Assembly: GCF_019050325.1 (NCBI RefSeq)
Contig: NZ_VOMB01000018.1
Location: forward strand, 1 to 56,912
Length of the DNA stretch: 56,912 nt
Source of the DNA: [Mycobacterium] fortunisiensis
GTDB lineage: Bacteria > Actinomycetota > Actinomycetes > Mycobacteriales > Mycobacteriaceae
Direction: 5' to 3'
This document shows positions 15,858-24,549 of this stretch, in pieces. Within the stretch, counting starts at the first letter, position 1, and every line of letters starts with the position of its first letter. The notes beneath the pieces were generated by a model that was not told the origin of the DNA, did no database searches, and saw nothing but the letters and a program-made list of their open reading frames with translations. Both the position numbers and the translations under genes were made by a program.

Positions 15858-17219
15858 TCAGGACGGCTCGGCCGGGGCGTCCGGCGGAGGCGGGGTCGGC
15901 GAATCCCACACGGTCCAGGTGTAGTGCTGATCGGGCAGATCGGTGGCGCCGAGCATGAACGCGCGATGCGAACGACTGGCCCGGGCGATGGTGCTCAGCC
16001 AGGTGCCCACCGTGCTGAACCGGTTGCGGACCCCGGTGAGAAACGCGATGTGCAGAAGCCCCCAGGCCAGCCAACCGAGAACACCGGCCACCTTGACCGG
16101 GCCGACCTGCAGAAGCGCTTGTCCCCGAGCGATATACGCCGCCGAGCCCAAGTCGCGGTAGCGGAACGGGCGACGGGGTTTGCCCGCGAGCTCCCGGCGG
16201 ATGCACGAGGCGACGTGCAGGCCGCCCTGCATCGCGTTCTCCGCCACACCGGGCAGGTTCTCACGGCCGGCGAGATCGCCGATCACGAAAATCTCGGGAT
16301 ATCCCTCGACCGAAAGATCAGGTCCCACAGCGATTCTCCCGCTGCGGTCGGATTCGGCCCCCAGCACCTGCGCCAGATGACGGGCAAACGGCACCGCCTC
16401 TACACCGGCCGTCCACAACACCGTGCGCGCCGGGTAATGCTCGTCGGACCCGCCGGCCTTGGGGCTGATCGTCACCCCGTCGCGGTCGACATGGGTGACA
16501 TGGACACCCATGTGCAGTTCGACGCCGAGCTTCTGCAGCGACCTGGTCGCCTTCTCCCCCAGCTCTGGCGCGAACGCCTTCAACACCCGTTGGCCGCCGT
16601 CGAACAGCAGCACCCTGGCCTCTTCCGGCTCGATGCTGTGGAACTCGTTGGCCAACGTGCGGGTGGCCATCTCCCGGATCTGGCCGGCCAACTCGACCCC
16701 GGTGGGCCCACCGCCGGCCACGGCGAACGTCAGCCAGCCGTCGCGTTCCGGTCCCGGCGGTAGGGTCTCGGCCATCTCGAAGGCGGTGAACACCCGCTGC
16801 CGGATGTGCAGTGCGTCGTCGAGCGTCTTCATGCCCGGCGCCCAGTGCGCGAACTGCTCGTTGCCGAAATAGGACTGCCGCATCCCGGCCGCCACCACGA
16901 GCACGTCGTAGTCGATGGTGAACGTGGTCTCGTCCGGCCGCCGGGCGGTCACCCGGCGCGCCTGCGGGTCGATGTCCACCGCTTCCCCGAGCAGGGTGGT
17001 GACGTTGCGGTGCCGCTCGAACTCTTCGCGCAACGGCCGGCTGATCTGGCCGATGCTCAATGTCCCGGTGGCACATTGGTAGAGCAGGGGCTGGAAGAGA
17101 TGCCCGGCGGTGCGGTCCAGCACGGTCACCGCGACGTCGACGCCGCCCAACCGACGGGCGCAGAACAGCCCGCCGAAACCGCCACCGATGATCAACACCC
17201 GCATCTGACTGTTGCCCAC
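15858..17219 (-). CDS. Type II NADH dehydrogenase (NDH-2)
   Basis: About 453 residues. Two dinucleotide-binding motifs are visible: VLIIGGGFGGLFCARRL near the N-terminus for FAD and FAVAGGGPTGVELAGQI (about 165-181) for NADH; the FAD-contact FVIGDLAG (about 300) and GVAENAMQGG follow. The C-terminal region has the amphipathic helix VGPVKVAGVLGWLAWGLLHIAFLTG that seats NDH-2 on the membrane. It passes electrons from NADH to menaquinone without proton pumping. GTG 17219 lies 7 nt after TAACCT (leaderless); ATG 17204 also fits. The sequence is nearer to the NdhA type than I can resolve further. It is divergent from a small exported protein. Confidence 0.9.
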   Translation of the reverse strand: MGNSQMRVLIIGGGFGGLFCARRLGGVDVAVTVLDRTAGHLFQPLLYQCATGTLSIGQISRPLREEFERHRNVTTLLGEAVDIDPQARRVTARRPDETTFTIDYDVLVVAAGMRQSYFGNEQFAHWAPGMKTLDDALHIRQRVFTAFEMAETLPPGPERDGWLTFAVAGGGPTGVELAGQIREMATRTLANEFHSIEPEEARVLLFDGGQRVLKAFAPELGEKATRSLQKLGVELHMGVHVTHVDRDGVTISPKAGGSDEHYPARTVLWTAGVEAVPFARHLAQVLGAESDRSGRIAVGPDLSVEGYPEIFVIGDLAGRENLPGVAENAMQGGLHVASCIRRELAGKPRRPFRYRDLGSAAYIARGQALLQVGPVKVAGVLGWLAWGLLHIAFLTGVRNRFSTVGTWLSTIARASRSHRAFMLGATDLPDQHYTWTVWDSPTPPPPDAPAEPS

Positions 17220-17314
17220 CGCTACGAGGTTAACCGTCCGGTGCTGAACGGATCGCTTCGATTGGCTAAGCTTCGGGTATCCACATTGTTCGTCGATCAC
17301 CGAGGTGGGCATTC

Positions 17315-17551
17315 ATGTTCCTGAAAAGGGCAACCCTGGCGACCATCGCGGCTGCGGGCGTGTTCGGAGCCGCAGTCGGCCTGGGCACGGCCACCGCAAA
17401 CGCCGAACCGGATCCGAGCCTCCCGCCGCCGCCCAACGCGCCGAAGAAGCCGGCCGAGACATGGCAGGGCCACCCCATGGTCTGGTGGAACCTGCCGGCC
17501 GGCGGGCACTGGGGGGTCTGGATCAACGGCGATTTCCTGCCGTTCACCTGA
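17315..17551 (+). CDS. Small exported protein of unknown function
   Basis: 78 residues: signal peptide (LATIAAAGVFGAAVGLGTATANA, cleavage after ANA near residue 30), then a short Pro-rich segment and the Trp-rich ending WWNLPAGGHWGVWINGDFLPFT. Start ATG 17315 has a GAGGTGGG stretch upstream, and TAAGCT at about 17266 may be its -10 box. The last 8 bp overlap the convergent ThrE-type gene. No known domain. Confidence 0.75.
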   Translation: MFLKRATLATIAAAGVFGAAVGLGTATANAEPDPSLPPPPNAPKKPAETWQGHPMVWWNLPAGGHWGVWINGDFLPFT

Positions 17552-19106
17552 CCGCCTGATCCTCACCGCCGTCCGCGTCGTCGGTTTCGTCGGCGGGCGG
17601 GGCCTCCAGCGGCACGCTCTCGGCTCGCGGTATCCCGGCGACCGGGGTATCAGCGGGCTGTAGGTGCACCACCCGGCCGACCGCCCGGCGCACCCCGGGG
17701 GGACCTTCGATGCGGAAGAAATCGCCGATCCGACCCGCGCGGTAACGCAGCGGCGAGCCGAGCAACTCCCCCATCACCACACCGCTGCCCAGCGCCAGCG
17801 CCGTCGCCGCCGCGGTCAGCAAGTGGGCCAGTCCGTCCCCGAAGTTCTCGTCGACGGCGAAGGCGAACACCGCCCAGAACACCGCCAGACCGGGCAGCAT
17901 CGGCATGATCCCGGCGGTCGCGGTCACCAGCGCCGGGGACTGCCGGCGAATCGAGATCAACGTGGCCAGGAAACCGACGCCGATCGCGGCGACGCCGGTG
18001 GCCGCCCACTGACCGAACCCGGCCCGGCCCAGGCCGATCAGCGTCAGCTCGGCCAGCCCGGCGGCCAGCCCCGCAGTCGGCAGCGACCGCAGCGGCGCGT
18101 AGCTGGCCAGGGTCAGACACATGCCGGCCAGGGCCGCACCGAGCACGGCCAGCACGATCGGCAGCGGACGGTCCGGGATGATGAAAGTGCCGGGCGCACT
18201 GACGTGCAACTCGATCTGGATCCCGAGCAGCGTCGCGGCCTGCAGCGCCGCGACGATGCCGACCACGATCCCGGCGGACAGGAACACCGCATCACCGAGT
18301 CGCGCGACCGCGGTGACCATATAGCCGGTCAAGGCATCCTGCACCGCACCGACGATGGTCATCCCCGACAGCAACACCACGATCCCGGTGGCGACCAGGG
18401 CGCTCAGTCCGTGACCGGTGTATTGATAGGCGGCCAGCGCGATCACCGTCGCGATCGCCGCGCCGATCGCATGCTGAAAGAAAAAGGGCGTCCCGATGCG
18501 ATTCAGCAGCCGGCCCACCCGGTCGATCACCGCGGCCGTGACACTGGCCAGCAGGCAGGTCAGCCAGTTGCCGCCGACCAAGAGCGCGATCCCGAGCGCG
18601 AACCCCGCCCACCCCACGGTGGCCAGCCAGCGCGGGAAAGGATGCGGGCTCTCGGTGAGCTCGTCCATGGCCTCATGCGCCTCGTCGACGGTGATGCCGC
18701 CGGCGGTGATCCGCCGCACCAGCCGGTCGAGCTCGGCCAGCCTGGTGAAGTCGGTGGACCGGGTGCGCACAGCCCGCATGATCGTGACCGGTGGGCTGTC
18801 CGCGGTCGGCAGCGCCGACACGATGATCGTGGCGACCGTGATGTCGACGACGCAGTCGGTCAGTCGGTAGGCCTGCGCCACGTCCTGGGTGGTGGCCACG
18901 ACGTCAGCGGTGCCCGAACCCGACGACAACATCACCTCGGCCAGGCGAATGGTCAGGTCGAGGACCTTGCGGGTGTGCACGTCGCCCATCCCAGGCGACG
19001 TGCGGCTGCGCCGACCGGCCACCGGGGCCGGGTCACGACGCCCGCGCAGGGCGATGCGCAGCCCGCCGCGCAGACGAGACCGACCGTTCATCCCTTCATC
19101 AGCCAT
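17544..19106 (-). CDS. Threonine/serine exporter family protein (ThrE-like)
   Basis: 520 residues with the two ThrE parts: an N-terminal soluble domain (VLDLTIRLAEVMLSSGSGTADVVATTQDVA ... TIIVSALP, about 45-170) and about ten hydrophobic segments (about 175-440), including SGMTIVGAVQDALTGYMVTAVAR and ATAGIMPMLPGLAVF. The C-terminal 80 residues are acidic and cytoplasmic. Family members export threonine and serine by proton exchange. ATG 19106 lies 8 nt after TACGCT; ATG 19091 with GAAGGG immediately upstream is an alternative. The 3' end overlaps the small exported protein by 8 bp. Confidence 0.88.
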   Translation of the reverse strand: MADEGMNGRSRLRGGLRIALRGRRDPAPVAGRRSRTSPGMGDVHTRKVLDLTIRLAEVMLSSGSGTADVVATTQDVAQAYRLTDCVVDITVATIIVSALPTADSPPVTIMRAVRTRSTDFTRLAELDRLVRRITAGGITVDEAHEAMDELTESPHPFPRWLATVGWAGFALGIALLVGGNWLTCLLASVTAAVIDRVGRLLNRIGTPFFFQHAIGAAIATVIALAAYQYTGHGLSALVATGIVVLLSGMTIVGAVQDALTGYMVTAVARLGDAVFLSAGIVVGIVAALQAATLLGIQIELHVSAPGTFIIPDRPLPIVLAVLGAALAGMCLTLASYAPLRSLPTAGLAAGLAELTLIGLGRAGFGQWAATGVAAIGVGFLATLISIRRQSPALVTATAGIMPMLPGLAVFWAVFAFAVDENFGDGLAHLLTAAATALALGSGVVMGELLGSPLRYRAGRIGDFFRIEGPPGVRRAVGRVVHLQPADTPVAGIPRAESVPLEAPPADETDDADGGEDQAVR

Positions 19107-19178
19107 CGTTGTGAAGCGTACTGATGAACCGGCCTCAGGCGGTGGAAGCCGGGCTGTACCTGCAGGTCTCGGTGTCGG

Positions 19179-19916
19179 CTACGGCTGCACCGAGGACGCC
19201 GCGGCGCGTCGGGCATCGGCGCCCCGGATGACGTCGGAGCCGACAAAGGTGAAGAGCTTGGCGCCGGTCTGCAGCGGCTCGGGTGCCCCGGTGAAGCGGT
19301 GCGCTCCGACGCCGTACCCCACCTCGGGCTCCGACACCCACACCAGGTCGAAACCACGCTCGTCAAACCAGTTGAGGATCAACGGAACCCGGTCCGGAGC
19401 GTAACGGCCACGGGTCCACAGCACGGCGCCGCCGGACTTGGTCAGTTGCGGCAGGAAACCGATGGTCCGTTCGATGTCCTCGTCGGTGATGTTGCCGAAA
19501 ATACCGCAGGCCACCACGATGTCGGCGGGGACGAGGTCGGTGTAATGGTCGATGAGCGAGGCGTCGCCGGTCACCACCTCCACGCCGGTGAGCGAGCGGG
19601 CGCGCACCGCCTCGGCGGCGACCTCGGCGTTGCGTGGGTCCAACTCGACCAGACGCGCCCGGACATCGTCGCGCCGTGGGTGATCGGCCAGCACCTCGAG
19701 CAGATCCCTGCCCTGTCCGGCGCACAGGCTGATCACCCGCAGCGGCCCCGCCGGGGCTTCGTCGAGAACCTGCCGCAGCAGCGTCTGCACCGCGCGGAGC
19801 CGCTGCGCCAGGGAAGAGTCGGGGCGGTCGTAGTCGTCGTGCCAGCTGTGCCAATCCACCTCGTGACCGTAGCGCCGTTGACGGTGGCCGCTGCTCGTCG
19901 GCGGCGTTGACGCCAA
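19179..19916 (-). CDS. Class I SAM-dependent methyltransferase
   Basis: 245 residues. The SAM motif RVISLCAGQGRDLLEVLADHP (about 60-80), acidic VELDP after strand 2 and VTGDASL after strand 3 define a Rossmann-type methyltransferase; the downstream IVVACGIFGNITDEDI is typical of a group of actinobacterial proteins of unknown substrate. The start is uncertain: TTG 19916 gives the frame shown, and GTG 19859 before DWHSWHDDYDRPDS may be nearer the truth. Ends 70 bp before the ThrE-type gene on the same strand, so the two may be co-transcribed. Confidence 0.85.
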   Translation of the reverse strand: MASTPPTSSGHRQRRYGHEVDWHSWHDDYDRPDSSLAQRLRAVQTLLRQVLDEAPAGPLRVISLCAGQGRDLLEVLADHPRRDDVRARLVELDPRNAEVAAEAVRARSLTGVEVVTGDASLIDHYTDLVPADIVVACGIFGNITDEDIERTIGFLPQLTKSGGAVLWTRGRYAPDRVPLILNWFDERGFDLVWVSEPEVGYGVGAHRFTGAPEPLQTGAKLFTFVGSDVIRGADARRAAASSVQP

Positions 19917-20054
19917 CGGCCACTTGACGGCACCGCGAGCATTCTTGTCAGTGAAACATGATGGTGTACAGCATGATTCGGATTCCGCACGGTACCCATC
20001 GCGACCGGATCACGAGTTAATTCCGCCGTGATGCATATTGCCGGTCCGCGGCGG

Positions 20055-20987
20055 CTACCGCCCGTGGCCGGCGAAGAACGCCGCCGAGGCGTCCGAAGCG
20101 TCGAACGCGCGGCTCGCGGCCCCGACGGCCTGCACCGGAAGGATCTCGGGGACACCCGGCCAGGTGTGCCCGCCGCCGTCGACCCGCATGAACACCACCG
20201 AGGTTCCGGCCGCGCAGCCATTTGCGGCGATCCGGTGGGTTTCGGTCCCGTCACCGGCACCCGGCAGCACCTCCTCCACCGGAGCCGGGCAACCGTCGAC
20301 CTGACGCCACCGGTCCACCATCGCCGGCCCCGACAGCACGCTGCTACCACCGCCACGCCCGCTCATCGGCCCGCCGTTGAACGGCACGATCGGATCGGCG
20401 GTGCCGTAGGTGGCGAGAACCGATACCGGCCGGGACGGATTGCAGCCCACGTTCGTTCCCAGCGTGCCGGCCACCGGAGCGATGGCCGCGAACAGGTCGG
20501 CGCGGTCGCAGGCAAGCCGGTTGGCCATGAACCCGCCGGCCGACAAGCCCGTGGCGTACACCCGGCCCTTCGGAATCCCGTTCTCGGCGACGAGGCGCTC
20601 GACCAGAGTGGCGATGAAACCGACGTCATCGACGCCCTGCCGGTCCGGCACCGAGGCACCACGGCCGTCCGCCCAGCTGAAGTCGATGCCGTCGGGATAG
20701 ACGACGGCGAACCCGTGCGCGTCGGCGACCGCGTCGTAGTGGGTGAGCGCGGCCTGATCGGCACCGGTGGCGCCGGCGGCATGCAGATTGACCACCAACC
20801 CCGACGGTGGACCGCCGGCCGGCAGGTGCAGGCGATAGGTCCGCATCATCCCGCCGAAATCGAGCTGCGCCGTCGGCATCGGAGCCGCCCATACCGTCGG
20901 CACGCCGACAGCGCCACACGCCAGGACACCGGCCACTGCGCCCGCGGTCACCCGGCCCAGGACCTTCACCAGCCGCTTCAACACCAT
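20055..20987 (-). CDS. Secreted polyhydroxyalkanoate depolymerase-type esterase (LpqC-like)
   Basis: 310 residues: signal peptide through VPTVWAAP (about residue 36), then an alpha/beta-hydrolase of the PHB depolymerase/LpqC family. Landmarks: LVVNLHAAGATGADQ (oxyanion side), VYATGLSAGGFMANRLAC (nucleophile Ser in GLSAGG), YGTADPIVPFNGG (Asp) and GGGHTWPG (His). It would hydrolyse extracellular esters. No lipobox Cys is clear, although ACGAVG occurs inside the signal peptide. ATG 20987 is preferred over GTG 20999 by signal-peptide shape. An intergenic gap of about 140 nt separates it from the methyltransferase gene downstream. Confidence 0.88.
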   Translation of the reverse strand: MVLKRLVKVLGRVTAGAVAGVLACGAVGVPTVWAAPMPTAQLDFGGMMRTYRLHLPAGGPPSGLVVNLHAAGATGADQAALTHYDAVADAHGFAVVYPDGIDFSWADGRGASVPDRQGVDDVGFIATLVERLVAENGIPKGRVYATGLSAGGFMANRLACDRADLFAAIAPVAGTLGTNVGCNPSRPVSVLATYGTADPIVPFNGGPMSGRGGGSSVLSGPAMVDRWRQVDGCPAPVEEVLPGAGDGTETHRIAANGCAAGTSVVFMRVDGGGHTWPGVPEILPVQAVGAASRAFDASDASAAFFAGHGR

Positions 20988-21091
20988 CGGCGCCCCCACC
21001 CGATTCGTCGTCCAGCAAACGAGGTTCCGACGCTACCCGCTCACCTTCTCCGGTGGGTGAGAAATCGGATCGGCCTGTCCGCCGGCCGCGG

Positions 21092-22105
21092 TCACATCGA
21101 CAGCACCATGCGGTAGTGGGCCCGCCCCTGGTCCATCGCGGCGTAGGCCTCCGCCACGTCGCCCAGCGGCCGCTCCTCGATCCGGGCCCGCACCCCCGAC
21201 AGCACGGCGAAGTGCATCGTCTCCTCGACGTCACGCGCGGTGCCCGACGGGTGTCCCGAGATACTCAGCGCCGGTTGGATCAGCTGCACCGGGCTGATCG
21301 GCAGCGGATCGGCCGATACCCCGATCGCCACCAACTCGCCTCGAGGCGCCAGACCGCCGACGGTGTCGGCCATCGCCTGCGAGTTGCCCACGGTGGCCAG
21401 AACCACTGCCGCACCGCCCAGATCGCGCAGTGCCGTGGCGACATCGGCAGCCGTCGAGTCGATGTAGTGCCGCGCCCCCAGTGCGCGGGCATCCGCCTCC
21501 CGACCCGGACCGCGGGCGATCGCGACCGTCTCGAAACCCATCGCCGCGGCGAACTGCAGGCCCAGATGGCCCAGCCCGCCCACACCGAGGACCGCCACCA
21601 GATCACCGGCCACCGCACGGGTGTGCCGCAGCGCGTTGTACGTCGTCACGCCGGCACAACCCATCGGCGCGGCCTCGGCGAAGGACAGCTCGTCGGGGAT
21701 CCGGGCCAGCGCGTTGGCCGGCACCGTCACCGATTCGGCATACCCGCCCGGGTAGTGCAGGCTCGGCACCTGGCCGTTCTCACAGTGGATGAACAGACCC
21801 TTGCGGCACGGGACACAGATCCCGCAATGCCCGCCGAACCAGCCGACGGCCACCCGGTCGCCCATCGCGAAATCGGTGACGCCCGTGCCGAGTTCGGCGA
21901 TCGTGCCGGCGATCTCGTGACCCGGGGTCAACGGCCAGGAGATCCCGGGGAAACCGCCGTTGACGATGGCCCGATCGGTACCGCAGACACCACAGGCGGC
22001 CACGGCAACCCGGACCTGGCCGCGCTCCGGTGCGACGGTCGGGGTGTCGACCAGGGTCAGCGCGCCGCCGGCGGACTCGACATGTACAGCTCGATGGGTG
22101 GCCAT
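21092..22105 (-). CDS. Zinc-dependent alcohol dehydrogenase (MDR family)
   Basis: 337 residues. Catalytic zinc ligands: CGVCGTD near residue 40 and GHE near 63; structural zinc cysteines in CGICVPC ... HC (about 95-109); Rossmann motif GVGGLGHLG near 175. It oxidises an alcohol or reduces an aldehyde with NAD(P); the substrate is unknown. The cyanase stop lies 4 nt before the first of three possible ATGs (22117, 22114, 22105), so the two genes are translationally adjacent and likely one operon. The last ATG gives the family-typical N-terminus MATHRAVHVE. Confidence 0.9.
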   Translation of the reverse strand: MATHRAVHVESAGGALTLVDTPTVAPERGQVRVAVAACGVCGTDRAIVNGGFPGISWPLTPGHEIAGTIAELGTGVTDFAMGDRVAVGWFGGHCGICVPCRKGLFIHCENGQVPSLHYPGGYAESVTVPANALARIPDELSFAEAAPMGCAGVTTYNALRHTRAVAGDLVAVLGVGGLGHLGLQFAAAMGFETVAIARGPGREADARALGARHYIDSTAADVATALRDLGGAAVVLATVGNSQAMADTVGGLAPRGELVAIGVSADPLPISPVQLIQPALSISGHPSGTARDVEETMHFAVLSGVRARIEERPLGDVAEAYAAMDQGRAHYRMVLSM

Positions 22106-22121
22106 GACGGCCATCATCGCC

Positions 22122-22577
22122 CTACGTTTCGGCCGCAGTCCAGTCATACGGCAAGAACTTGCCGTCGAACGTCACCACCACGCGGTCCCCGGCCGGGTGC
22201 GGTTTGCGCTGCACGTCGACACTGAAGTTGATCGCACTCATGATGCCGTCGCCGAACTGCTCGTGGATCAGTTCCTTGATCGCGCCGCCGTACACCTGCA
22301 GCGCCTCGTAGAACCGGTAGATCGTGGGGTCGGTGGGCACCGCGGTGGGCAGCCCGCCACGCATGGGCACCGCAGCCAGCACCGGAACCACCGACTCGTC
22401 CAAGCCCAGCAGATTCACCAGGATCCGGCCGGACTCAACCGGAATCGGGTGCTGCCCGAGCAGCGCGGACACCGTCCACACCACGGGCTTGTCGATGGCC
22501 TCGGCCAGCTGCTGCCAGCTGAGCCCCTTGGCCAGGCGGGCCTCGACGATCGCCGCGGTGATCTCATCTCTGCTCAT
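22122..22577 (-). CDS. cynS: Cyanate hydratase (cyanase)
   Basis: 151 residues, the standard cyanase length. The N-terminal helix-turn-helix-like domain (ITAAIVEARLAKGLSWQQLAEAID) is followed by the catalytic domain YRFYEALQVYGGAIKELIHEQFGDGIMSAINFSVDV, with Arg88, Glu91 and Ser114 matching the E. coli catalytic trio. Reaction: cyanate plus bicarbonate to CO2 and carbamate, which breaks down to ammonia and CO2. It acts as a decamer in the cytoplasm for cyanate detoxification and nitrogen supply. It sits 36 nt after the FAAL gene and 4 nt before the alcohol dehydrogenase on the same strand. Confidence 0.97.
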   Translation of the reverse strand: MSRDEITAAIVEARLAKGLSWQQLAEAIDKPVVWTVSALLGQHPIPVESGRILVNLLGLDESVVPVLAAVPMRGGLPTAVPTDPTIYRFYEALQVYGGAIKELIHEQFGDGIMSAINFSVDVQRKPHPAGDRVVVTFDGKFLPYDWTAAET

Positions 22578-22613
22578 GGCAGCAGCATGCCTTACCTGCG
22601 GTGGTTTCGGGCG

Positions 22614-24470
22614 TCAGCGCGCGCCCAGGGTGCCCTCCAGGTACTGCGCACGGCAGGCGACCCGAGCCAGTTTTCCGCTGGTGGTGCGCGGGATCGCGCC
22701 GGCCGGCAGGAACCGGAGATCGGCCACCGTCAGCCCGTGCCGCTCGGCCACCGCCGCTCGGACGGCCGCGTCGGCGTCCTGCGGATCGACCCGGGTGGTC
22801 CCGGCAGCACGTTCGGCGATCACCACCAACCCGGCACCGCTGGTGCCGTCTGTCGAAGGCACCGTGAACGCGGTGACGTAGCCGCGACGCACCAGCGTCG
22901 ACGCCGCCGCGACGGTGGCCTCGATATCGTGCGGATAGTGGCTGCGGCCGTCGATCTGCACCAGGTCGGCCATTCGTCCGGTGACGTAGAACTGGCCCTC
23001 GAAATACACCCCGAGATCGCCGGTACGCAGCCAGGTGGCCTGGGCGGGCAAGCCGTCGGCGTGGCTGCCCTCGGCGAGACGGGAGTGCAACGACACCCCG
23101 AACGTCGCGCGCGTCTGTTCGGGGCGGCCCCAGTAGCCGCGCCCGATGTTGTTGCCGTGCAACCAGATTTCCCCGATCTGGCCGTCAGGCAATTCCGCAG
23201 CCGAGTCGTCGGCGGTCGCCGGGTCGACGATCACCGCCCAAAGGCTGCGGGCCGGCTGACCACACGACACGTGCGCCACCGCACCCTCGGCATCGGCGTC
23301 GACGCGGACCGCACGGCCGACGGCGAGCTGCTCGCGGTCGAAGTAGACCACCGACGCCTGCTCGGCCGGGGCGATCGTCGAGATCAGCAGCGTCGCCTCG
23401 GCGATCCCGTAGGACGGCTTGAAAGCCGTCGGCGGCAGGCCGTACGGCGCGAACGCCTCGTTGAACGTCGTGATCACCTCGGGCAGCACCGGTTCGGAGC
23501 CGATGATCAGCACCACATTGCCCAGATCGATGTCCTCCCCCGGCGCCGGCACGCCCCGCTGTGCGGTCCACTCATAGGCGAAGTTCGGCGCGGCGGTGAT
23601 GATCCGGCCGTGTTTGGACTCCTCCGACATGGCCCGGATCCACCGCTGCGGGCGGCGGATGAACGCCGTCGGCGACATCAGGGTGGAGTGCCCGCCGTAG
23701 ACCGCGGGAAACCCGATCATGGACAGGCCCATGTCGTGATAGAGCGGTAACCAGCTCAGCCCGTGGGTGTTTCGGTTCAACAGGTCGATCGACAAGATCA
23801 TCTGCAGCAGGTTGGTGCCGACCGCCCGATGGGTGATCTCCACCCCGACCGGCGCGCGGGTGGCACCCGAGGTGTACTGCAGGTGGGAGACGTCGTCCGG
23901 CTCCACCGGGATCGGGGTGAACTCCGCTCCGGCCGAATCGGGAACCTCGTCGATGAGTACCACCCGAGGTCGCGTGGGGCCGGGCAGTTTCGCCAGGAAT
24001 GCCTGCACCGCAGCGTCGGCGGCCGAGGTGGTCAGCACCGTGTTGGGGCGAGAATCCGACAGTGCGGTTTCGAGCCGTTCGGCATGGCCCTGCAGTTCCG
24101 GGGCGAACAGCGGCACCGCGATGTTTCCCGCCTTGATCGCCGCGAAGAAGCCGATCACGTAGTCGAGACCCTGGGGGGCCAGGATCGCGACCCGGTCGCC
24201 GGGCGCACAGACCTGCTGCAGCAGCGCCGCCACCGCCCGCAACCGGATTCCCAACTGGGTCCAGGTCAGCTCGACGATGTGCTCTTCGACCTGGCTGTGA
24301 TCCAGGAAGCGGTAGGCGACCTGGTCGCCGACATGCGCGATGTTGCGGTCGATCAGCGATATCAGGGTGGTGCCCGGCGGCAGCACGATGCCGCCGTCCT
24401 CGTCGAGGCAGTCCTCGATACGCAGCAGGCCTTCCGGAGCCTCATATTGAACCTGGGTGCCGCGGGTCAT
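22614..24470 (-). CDS. Fatty-acyl-AMP ligase (FAAL, FadD32/FadD21 type)
   Basis: 618 residues. Adenylate-forming motifs: LQYTSGATRAPVGVEITH (about 192-209, P-loop-like), LSWLPLYHDMGL, PTAFKPSYGIAEATLL, TWLRTGDLGVYFEGQFYVTGR and the C-terminal SGKLAR Lys. The segment between the A7/A8 motifs carries the extended insertion region typical of FAALs, which make acyl-AMP for polyketide synthases rather than acyl-CoA. FadD32-like phrases recur (GDRVAILAPQGLDYVIGFF). No PKS gene is in view. TAGACT ends 6 nt before ATG 24470 (leaderless). Divergent from a second adenylate-forming gene. Confidence 0.93.
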   Translation of the reverse strand: MTRGTQVQYEAPEGLLRIEDCLDEDGGIVLPPGTTLISLIDRNIAHVGDQVAYRFLDHSQVEEHIVELTWTQLGIRLRAVAALLQQVCAPGDRVAILAPQGLDYVIGFFAAIKAGNIAVPLFAPELQGHAERLETALSDSRPNTVLTTSAADAAVQAFLAKLPGPTRPRVVLIDEVPDSAGAEFTPIPVEPDDVSHLQYTSGATRAPVGVEITHRAVGTNLLQMILSIDLLNRNTHGLSWLPLYHDMGLSMIGFPAVYGGHSTLMSPTAFIRRPQRWIRAMSEESKHGRIITAAPNFAYEWTAQRGVPAPGEDIDLGNVVLIIGSEPVLPEVITTFNEAFAPYGLPPTAFKPSYGIAEATLLISTIAPAEQASVVYFDREQLAVGRAVRVDADAEGAVAHVSCGQPARSLWAVIVDPATADDSAAELPDGQIGEIWLHGNNIGRGYWGRPEQTRATFGVSLHSRLAEGSHADGLPAQATWLRTGDLGVYFEGQFYVTGRMADLVQIDGRSHYPHDIEATVAAASTLVRRGYVTAFTVPSTDGTSGAGLVVIAERAAGTTRVDPQDADAAVRAAVAERHGLTVADLRFLPAGAIPRTTSGKLARVACRAQYLEGTLGAR

Positions 24471-24549
24471 GACCGCAGTCTAGGTTGCCGCCCGGGCCCG
24501 CCTCGGACCTGTGGATACCGGCGTCGAGCGGATCGGAGAAGATGGGCTG

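Noticed and set aside
17664..19124. Plus-strand 486-residue frame through the ThrE-type gene
   Set aside because: Low-complexity Gln/Arg/Gly/His composition typical of antisense frames in GC-rich DNA.
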